NCBI RefSeq assembly: GCF_050030965.1
Contig: NZ_CP188297.1
Location: 3,286,001-3,350,000, forward strand
DNA length: 64,000 nucleotides
Direction of reading: 5' to 3'
From: Glutamicibacter sp002979865
Lineage (GTDB): Bacteria; Actinomycetota; Actinomycetes; Actinomycetales; Micrococcaceae
In this document: positions 59,248 to 64,000 of the stretch, in pieces
How the letters are laid out: each line of letters opens with the position of its first letter
Position numbering within the stretch: the stretch's first letter is position 1
Notes under the pieces: generated by a model
The model's input: the letters and a program-made list of their open reading frames with translations, nothing else
What the model was told of the DNA's origin: nothing
Databases searched by the model: none
Made by a program: the position numbers and the translations under genes

Positions 59248-59264
59248 CTATGCAGGCTGCATAG
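59248..59264. promoter_or_regulatory. 17-base palindrome, likely Lrp operator
   Basis: CTATGCAG-G-CTGCATAG is a perfect palindrome in the gap between the Lrp gene and the aminotransferase gene. Size, symmetry and position fit an operator of the neighbouring Lrp/AsnC regulator. Confidence 0.6.
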
Positions 59265-59290
59265 CAATCGCCGCCAATCAACCCATTTTA

Positions 59291-59797
59291 CTAGTCAATC
59301 TGCCCAGTGTTTTCCACTTCTGCCTCGGCCCTAGCGCACGCTGCGACCAGTGGCAGTGTCCTTCCCTGGAAATGCTCGTGCAGGGCGAAGGAGGATGAGG
59401 TCCTTGCCACACCCGGCACCTTGTTGATGCGGTTGAAAATCGCCTGCAGGTCCTCGGGGGTCCGGGCCACAACGCGCAGCTGCAAGTCCGAACTGCCGGT
59501 CACGGTGTACATGTCGAGGATTTCCGGGATGGATTCCTCCAATGCGCTCGCGACCGGATCGTGCCCATAGCGCTGGATGATCTCCACCTGGCAGAACGCG
59601 ACCAGCGTGTACCCGAACCCCGCAGGCTTGACCCGCGGGACGATGCCCTGGATCACGCCGGCCTCGTGGAGCCGGGCCAGCCGGCTGCTGATCGTGCCGC
59701 GGGCAACACCCAAGCGCCGGGCGCACTCCATCACCGGAAGCATCGGTGATTCGGTGAGCAGTTCGATCAAATCCGCGTCCAGGCGGTCAATGCGCAC
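59291..59797 (-). CDS. Lrp/AsnC family transcriptional regulator
   Basis: 168 residues from a GTG with AAGGA six bases before it; the frame extends further upstream without a ribosome binding site. N-terminal winged helix (RIDRLDADLIELLTESPML ... GVARGTISSRLARL), then the RAM ligand domain. Probably senses the amino acid handled by the permease and aminotransferase encoded just downstream on the same strand. Confidence 0.92.
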   Translation of the reverse strand: MRIDRLDADLIELLTESPMLPVMECARRLGVARGTISSRLARLHEAGVIQGIVPRVKPAGFGYTLVAFCQVEIIQRYGHDPVASALEESIPEILDMYTVTGSSDLQLRVVARTPEDLQAIFNRINKVPGVARTSSSFALHEHFQGRTLPLVAACARAEAEVENTGQID

Positions 59798-59932
59798 GGT
59801 CGTCCTTTCGACGAGTCGGTCCAATGATCCAAGGCTAGCGGTGTTTGCTGGGCGCGCTCGATGAAAATGAGCCAAGTGTAATCCGCGCCACAGGCGAGGC
59901 TGTTGCCATACTGATCCTCAAGGAGTTCACTG

Positions 59933-60781
59933 ATGGGCAAGACACCTCTCCAGTCGGTAGCCGGTTTGCACGTCCTTGTCACCGGGGCCGCGCAGGGCAT
60001 GGGTTTGCTTTTCGCCAGGCAGGCTTGCCTCGAGGGCGCGGCACGGGTGGTCATCTGGGACATCGACGCGGCCAAGCTCGACGCGGCTGCCGAGGAGCTG
60101 CGCCAGCTCGGCGGCACTGTCGAGACCCATGTGGTGGACCTTGCCGACCAGAGCCAAATCCAGCGCTACGCCGCCACGGCGGTGGAGGGCGGGGGAATCG
60201 ACGTGCTGGTCAACAACGCCGGGGTGGTCACCGGCACCTCCTTCGCGAAGCACAGCACCGCGCAGATCACCGCGGCCATGCAGGTGAACGCGCTCGCCCC
60301 GATGTACTTGACCCACGCCCTGCTTCCGCAGCTGGGCCGACGGGGCAAGGGCCGGGTGCTGACCATCGCCTCGGCGGCCGCGCTGGTGTCCAACCCGAAT
60401 ATGAGCGTCTACGCGGCCTCCAAGGCTGCGGCCCTGTCCTTCAGCGATTCGCTGCGGCTGGAGCTGGAAGGCAACGACCAGATCGCCGTGAGCACCATTT
60501 GCCCGACCTATATCAGCACCGGCATGTTCGCGGGCGCCAAGCCGATGCTGCTGACCCCGATCCTGGAGCCGGAAGTCGTGGTGGACCGGGCGTGGCGGGC
60601 GATGCTTGCCGGCACGCCGCTGGTGCTGATGCCGTGGACCAGCAAGCTGGGCCAGCTGCTGCGCGGCGTGCTGCCGCGACCGGCCTGGGATTTCGTGGCC
60701 GGCAAGGTTATCGGCGTATACCGCTCGATGGACGAGTTCACCGGGCGAACAACGCGGGACGAGCAGATGAATCGGGGCTGA
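59933..60781 (+). CDS. short-chain dehydrogenase/reductase
   Basis: 282 residues; AAGGAG before the ATG. TGAAQGMG nucleotide motif, NNAGVV, catalytic Ser (TIASAAAL) and Tyr-x3-Lys (YAASK). IWDIDAAKL after the second strand has an acidic residue, favouring NAD(H). The C-terminal part (PWTSKLGQLLRGVLPRPAWDFVAGK) is seen in retinol-dehydrogenase-like SDRs acting on long hydrophobic alcohols; substrate unknown. Confidence 0.87.
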   Translation: MGKTPLQSVAGLHVLVTGAAQGMGLLFARQACLEGAARVVIWDIDAAKLDAAAEELRQLGGTVETHVVDLADQSQIQRYAATAVEGGGIDVLVNNAGVVTGTSFAKHSTAQITAAMQVNALAPMYLTHALLPQLGRRGKGRVLTIASAAALVSNPNMSVYAASKAAALSFSDSLRLELEGNDQIAVSTICPTYISTGMFAGAKPMLLTPILEPEVVVDRAWRAMLAGTPLVLMPWTSKLGQLLRGVLPRPAWDFVAGKVIGVYRSMDEFTGRTTRDEQMNRG

Positions 60782-60856
60782 AAGTTCGCTGGCCCATCTG
60801 TTGCTGGAGGGCCCTGCGGGGTAGCTTTGGAGCATCGCCCAGCTAGGAGGACCGTC

Positions 60857-61732
60857 ATGCAAAAGCTCACCGTCAATTTATGGATGCAAGGCACTGCAGA
60901 GGAAGCGGGGGAATTCTATGCCCGCGCCCTGCCGGAGGCAAAAACCGAAGTCGAATCGCGCTATCCCACCGAGGGCCTGCTGGAATTCCAGGAACCCTTC
61001 GCCGGCAAGGCGCTGACCGTTTCGCTGTGGGTGCGGGGAACCAAGATCACGCTGATCAACGCGGGCCAGGAATTCATGCCCAATCCGGCGATCTCGATCA
61101 TCGTGGTCTTCAACGCCGGCCAGCGCGAGTCCCTCGATGCCACCTGGGCCGCGCTGCTGGAGAGCGGCACGGCGCTGATGCCGCTGGACACCTACCCGTT
61201 CAGCGCGCGCTACGGATGGGTGAACGACAAGTACGGTGTCTCCTGGCAGCTGATGGAGTCCGATGAGCCCGTTGAGCCGCGCGCCTCGGTCTTTCCTGCG
61301 CTGATGTTCGGCGGTGCGGCCCAGAACCGCGCGGTCGAGGCCATCGAGTACTACAGCCAGGTGCTCGGCGCGAAACTGGACAGCGCTTTCCCGTACGGGG
61401 AGCCGACCGAAGCCGCTACCGCCGAAGCGCTGATGTACGCCCAATTCACGCTCGGCGAGGATTGCGTTGCCGCCATGGATTCGGCCGTGCCGCAGGACTT
61501 CACCTTCACTCCCGGCGTCTCGCTGGAATGGCCATGCGATGGCCAGGCGGAGATCGACCGCGTCTGGGAGGCGCTGTCCGCGGTGCCTGAAGCCGAGGCC
61601 TGCGGCTGGCTGACCGACAAATTCGGGGTGAGCTGGCAGATCGTGCCCTCGAACATGGGCGAGCTGATGGAGCGACCCGGCGCATTCGAGCATATGCTGA
61701 AGATGAAGAAACTGGTGATCAACGACTTCTGA
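60857..61732 (+). CDS. VOC family protein, two PhnB-like domains
   Basis: 291 residues from the ATG at 60857 with AGGAGG upstream. Two related halves of about 140 residues (3-demethylubiquinone methyltransferase-like fold, PF06983). Both end in a similar pattern: GWVNDKYGVSWQLM and GWLTDKFGVSWQIV. Such proteins bind small molecules or act in resistance; none is firmly assigned. The duplication within one chain builds a complete dimer-like unit. Confidence 0.85.
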   Translation: MQKLTVNLWMQGTAEEAGEFYARALPEAKTEVESRYPTEGLLEFQEPFAGKALTVSLWVRGTKITLINAGQEFMPNPAISIIVVFNAGQRESLDATWAALLESGTALMPLDTYPFSARYGWVNDKYGVSWQLMESDEPVEPRASVFPALMFGGAAQNRAVEAIEYYSQVLGAKLDSAFPYGEPTEAATAEALMYAQFTLGEDCVAAMDSAVPQDFTFTPGVSLEWPCDGQAEIDRVWEALSAVPEAEACGWLTDKFGVSWQIVPSNMGELMERPGAFEHMLKMKKLVINDF

Positions 61733-61742
61733 GCGGGGAACG

Positions 61743-62741
61743 ATGCAGAGCGCTGCACGGCGGGCGGTAGTGGCAGGAGCCAGCGGGTTCATTGGCGAAC
61801 GGCTGATCGCGCAGCTGCGCGGGGCTGGATACCAGGTGGCGGTCATCGGCCGCGGCCGTACAGCGGATGCGCAGTGGGGCGATGGCCCGGCGCTGGCGGC
61901 ACTCATCGATGGTGCAGAACTGCTGGTCAATCTGGCCGGGAAGAATGTCGGCTGCCGCTATCACGAGGCGGCGCGCAACGAGATCCTCGCCTCGCGCGTG
62001 GACACGACCCGCGCGCTGCACGAGGCAGTGTCCCAGGCCGCTGATCCGCCGGCGCTGTGGCTGAACGCGTCCACCGCGACCATCTACCGGCACAGCATGG
62101 ACGCGCCGAACACCGAGGACGGCCGGATCGGCGAAGGGTTCTCGGTGGATGTGGCGCGCAACTGGGAACGCGAGTTCTTCCGCGGCGAGCTGCCCACGCG
62201 CCGGGTCGCCCTGCGCATGGCCATCGTGCTCGGCGACGGCCCGGCCACGCGCAAGCTGCTTGCCGTCGCGCGGCTGGGGCTGGGCGGGGCGCAGCACGAT
62301 AGCTGGTGGCCAGCGCATCGGCGCTACCGCGGCATCGGCCCGGATCCGAGCGGAGCCGAACGCAGCGGCTGGCACCGCACGCGCGGGAACCAGCGCTTCA
62401 GCTGGATCCATGTCGATGATGCGATCGGCGCGATCGGGCATATCATCGACCACCGCGAAATCACCGGCCCGGTCAACCTCAGCTCGCCGAACCCGGTTGC
62501 CAACCGGGCGCTGATGGCCTCGCTGCGCCGCGCCACCGGCGCGAAATTCGGGCTGCCCGCGTATCGTTGGATGCTGGAGCCGGCCATGTTCGTGCTGCGC
62601 GTGGAACCGGAAATGCTGCTCAAGTCCCGCTGGGCGCTGCCCGGGGTGCTGCAGGGGACCGGGTACGAGTTCCGCTGGCCGCACCTGGATGCGGCGCTGG
62701 ATGACGTGGCCGGGAACCTGGCTGCGAAGCAAGCACTTTAA
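61743..62741 (+). CDS. TIGR01777-type NAD-dependent epimerase/dehydratase (YfcH-like)
   Basis: 332 residues. Rossmann VVAGASGFIGERLIAQL at the N-terminus, LVNLAGKNVGCRY, LWLNASTATIYRHS and the C-terminal DUF1731 end (SRWALPGVLQGTGYEFRWPHLDAAL). The substrate is unknown. The start ATG is 10 bases after the VOC gene. Confidence 0.88.
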   Translation: MQSAARRAVVAGASGFIGERLIAQLRGAGYQVAVIGRGRTADAQWGDGPALAALIDGAELLVNLAGKNVGCRYHEAARNEILASRVDTTRALHEAVSQAADPPALWLNASTATIYRHSMDAPNTEDGRIGEGFSVDVARNWEREFFRGELPTRRVALRMAIVLGDGPATRKLLAVARLGLGGAQHDSWWPAHRRYRGIGPDPSGAERSGWHRTRGNQRFSWIHVDDAIGAIGHIIDHREITGPVNLSSPNPVANRALMASLRRATGAKFGLPAYRWMLEPAMFVLRVEPEMLLKSRWALPGVLQGTGYEFRWPHLDAALDDVAGNLAAKQAL

Positions 62742-62750
62742 GGACGCGCA

Positions 62751-63377
62751 TTGGCACCGAGAATCCGACGCTTCACCCTGCCCGAACTGGCCCCTGGCTA
62801 CCGCGGGGATCTGGGCGATGACTACGTTGAACTGCTGCACTTCAGGGATTTCGATGAGCCGCTGGCGGCCGATGGCGCGCGGCTGGAGGAATGCCGTTTC
62901 AGCTCCGTGCAGATCGAGGCCTTGCGCAATGCCCGGCTGATCCAGTGCGAACTGGACCAATCCGGGGCTCCCGCCCTGCAAGCCGCTGGTGCGTTCCTCA
63001 ACGATGTGCGGGTGACCCACAGCCGCTTCGGGTCTGCGGATTTCGCCGAGGCCCAGCTCGATGGCGTGGTATTCGAGAACTGCAAATTCGGCTGGCTGAA
63101 TTTGCGCGGTGCAACGGTGCGCGATGTGCTCTTCGTCAATTGCCAATTCGAGGAGATCGACCTGGGCGGGCAGATCCAGCGCCTGGGCTTCGTCGATTCG
63201 CGGGCCGGGCAAATTACCGCTGCCGGGGCGCAATTGCGCGAGGTCGACCTGCAGGGGCTGGACTTCGCCCAGGTTGAGGGGGTCGACGGGTTGCGCGGGG
63301 CACGGATCAGTGCGCTGCAGCTGGGCCTGCTCGCGGAGGCGATGGCCAGCCACCTGGGGATCAAGCTAGGGAGTTGA
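62751..63377 (+). CDS. pentapeptide-repeat protein
   Basis: 208 residues from a TTG with AAGGA 6 bases upstream, 9 bases after the previous stop. Repeats of the A(D/N)LxX kind, with x-phenylalanine/leucine every fifth residue: CRFSSVQIEALRNA, SRFGSADFAEAQLDG, CKFGWLNLRGATVRD. They form a right-handed quadrilateral helix. Family members include gyrase-protecting Qnr/MfpA proteins, but this resemblance is not enough to claim that role. The last 17 bases overlap the convergent LysR gene. Confidence 0.85.
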   Translation: MAPRIRRFTLPELAPGYRGDLGDDYVELLHFRDFDEPLAADGARLEECRFSSVQIEALRNARLIQCELDQSGAPALQAAGAFLNDVRVTHSRFGSADFAEAQLDGVVFENCKFGWLNLRGATVRDVLFVNCQFEEIDLGGQIQRLGFVDSRAGQITAAGAQLREVDLQGLDFAQVEGVDGLRGARISALQLGLLAEAMASHLGIKLGS

Positions 63378-64000
63378 TTTGCCCGTGGCCGGCGGCCAGC
63401 TGCTGCGCGGTTTCGGCCAGCAGCTGCGCCATGGCCGCAGCGGCGCGGGTCAAGGAGACATCGCGCCGGTGCGCCAGCCCGATGGTGCGGGCCAGCGGTT
63501 CGCGCAAGGCAATGGAGCGCACTCCCGGAGCGTCCAGCGCCACCGTCGCCGGAACCACGGCGACTCCGAGCCCGCGCTGCACGAAGCGCAGCACCGCGTC
63601 CATCTCCCCGCCTTCCACGACGATATTGGGCACCAGGCCGGCGTTCTTGTAGGCCAGGGCGGTGCTGGCGCGCAGATCGTAGCTGTGCGAGAAGGCCAGC
63701 TGGGGCACCGGAGCCAACGCGCGCAAATCAAGCTCCTGGCCAGCCAGGTGCGGGTGCTCCAGTGCGTCGATGACCACCAATTCCTCTTCGAGCAGCGGCA
63801 GGTTCTCCAGATGGTTGTCGTTCACCGCATGCTCCGAGGTCACGATGAGCGCCAGATCCAGTGCGCCACCGTCCAGCTGCTCCAGCAGCTTGTGCGAGCC
63901 CGCTTCGAAAATCTGCAGTTGCACCCCGGGGTAGCGGGTGCGGAAGATGGACAGCGCCTCGGCGACCAGCGACACGCACAGGGTAGGCGGGGCGCCCAGG
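63361..64000 (-). CDS. LysR-family transcriptional regulator, C-terminal part (cut by right edge)
   Basis: The effector-binding domain is present to the stop at 63361: APPTLCVSLVAEALSIFRTRYPGVQ, LEQLDGGALDLALIV, GLGVAVVPATVAL. The helix-turn-helix start lies beyond 64000. It overlaps the pentapeptide-repeat gene tail to tail by 17 bases. Effector unknown; its targets are likely to the right. Confidence 0.88.
   Translation of the reverse strand, partial: LGAPPTLCVSLVAEALSIFRTRYPGVQLQIFEAGSHKLLEQLDGGALDLALIVTSEHAVNDNHLENLPLLEEELVVIDALEHPHLAGQELDLRALAPVPQLAFSHSYDLRASTALAYKNAGLVPNIVVEGGEMDAVLRFVQRGLGVAVVPATVALDAPGVRSIALREPLARTIGLAHRRDVSLTRAAAAMAQLLAETAQQLAAGHGQINSLA

Noticed and set aside
62751..63377. 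Pentapeptide-repeat protein as a quinolone-resistance (Qnr/MfpA) gene
   Set aside because: The repeats are irregular and the fold alone does not show gyrase binding; only the general family is supported.
1..64000. CRISPR arrays, insertion sequences, prophage genes or toxin-antitoxin pairs
   Set aside because: I found no regularly spaced repeats, transposase motifs, terminal inverted repeats with target duplications, or phage structural genes.

Overview
The window is chromosomal DNA of a high-GC Gram-positive bacterium, most likely a member of the Micrococcaceae (Arthrobacter/Glutamicibacter group). This rests on actinobacterial gene orders (tig-clpP1-clpP2-clpX; rne-rplU-rpmA-obg-proB-proA-nadD-rsfS; ileS-folC-DUF4233-ndk), frequent GTG/TTG starts, leaderless-looking promoters, a large Arg-rich RNase E/G and a short actinobacterial T-box before ileS. 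The genus is an inference. I see no insertion sequence, prophage, CRISPR array or rRNA.

Layout. 1-1360: a possible gene running off the left edge, a gene-poor stretch, and three identical tRNA-Pro(UGG) genes. 1402-6395: trigger factor, two ClpP subunits, ClpX and a DsbA-like thioredoxin-fold protein. 6396-8610: a gene-free gap, a secreted chymotrypsin-type protease and a small acidic protein. 8623-12468: valS (minus) and an SDR gene with an operator-like palindrome. 12499-22857: an assimilatory sulfur operon (sirohydrochlorin chelatase, siroheme sulfite/nitrite reductase, cysH, cysD, cysN, an SsuABC/TauABC-type transporter, uroporphyrinogen-III methyltransferase, ferredoxin-NADP reductase). 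23115-24092: an exonuclease-BRCT protein of lower GC.

24226-30928 (all minus): DUF2871 membrane protein, MMPL exporter, LuxR-type response regulator, histidine kinase and a HelD/HelR-type helicase. A near-perfect match to the rifamycin-associated element lies upstream of the helicase, making this the most interesting part of the window. 31140-36860: T-box, ileS, folC, DUF4233 protein, ndk. 36924-40781: a few small or uncertain ORFs, an AI-2E/PerM-family membrane protein, a GNAT acetyltransferase and a VKOR-family protein. 41271-52236: RNase E/G, L21, L27, Obg, proline biosynthesis, NadD, a repeat-rich membrane-anchored protein, RsfS and tRNA-Ala(GGC). 52348-64000: a DUF222-HNH protein beside the tRNA, CorA, a GyrI-like protein, an AlkD-like repair protein, an Lrp/aminotransferase/permease module, a second SDR, a double VOC protein, a TIGR01777-type epimerase, a pentapeptide-repeat protein and a LysR regulator cut by the right edge.

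How the genes fit together. The sulfur operon encodes sulfate activation and reduction to sulfide together with parts of the siroheme cofactor pathway and an electron donor. The Clp cluster gives a complete ClpXP1P2 protease with a chaperone upstream. The helicase/two-component/MMPL block is a plausible antibiotic-response module. The Lrp regulator probably controls the adjacent aminotransferase-permease pair through a palindrome between them.
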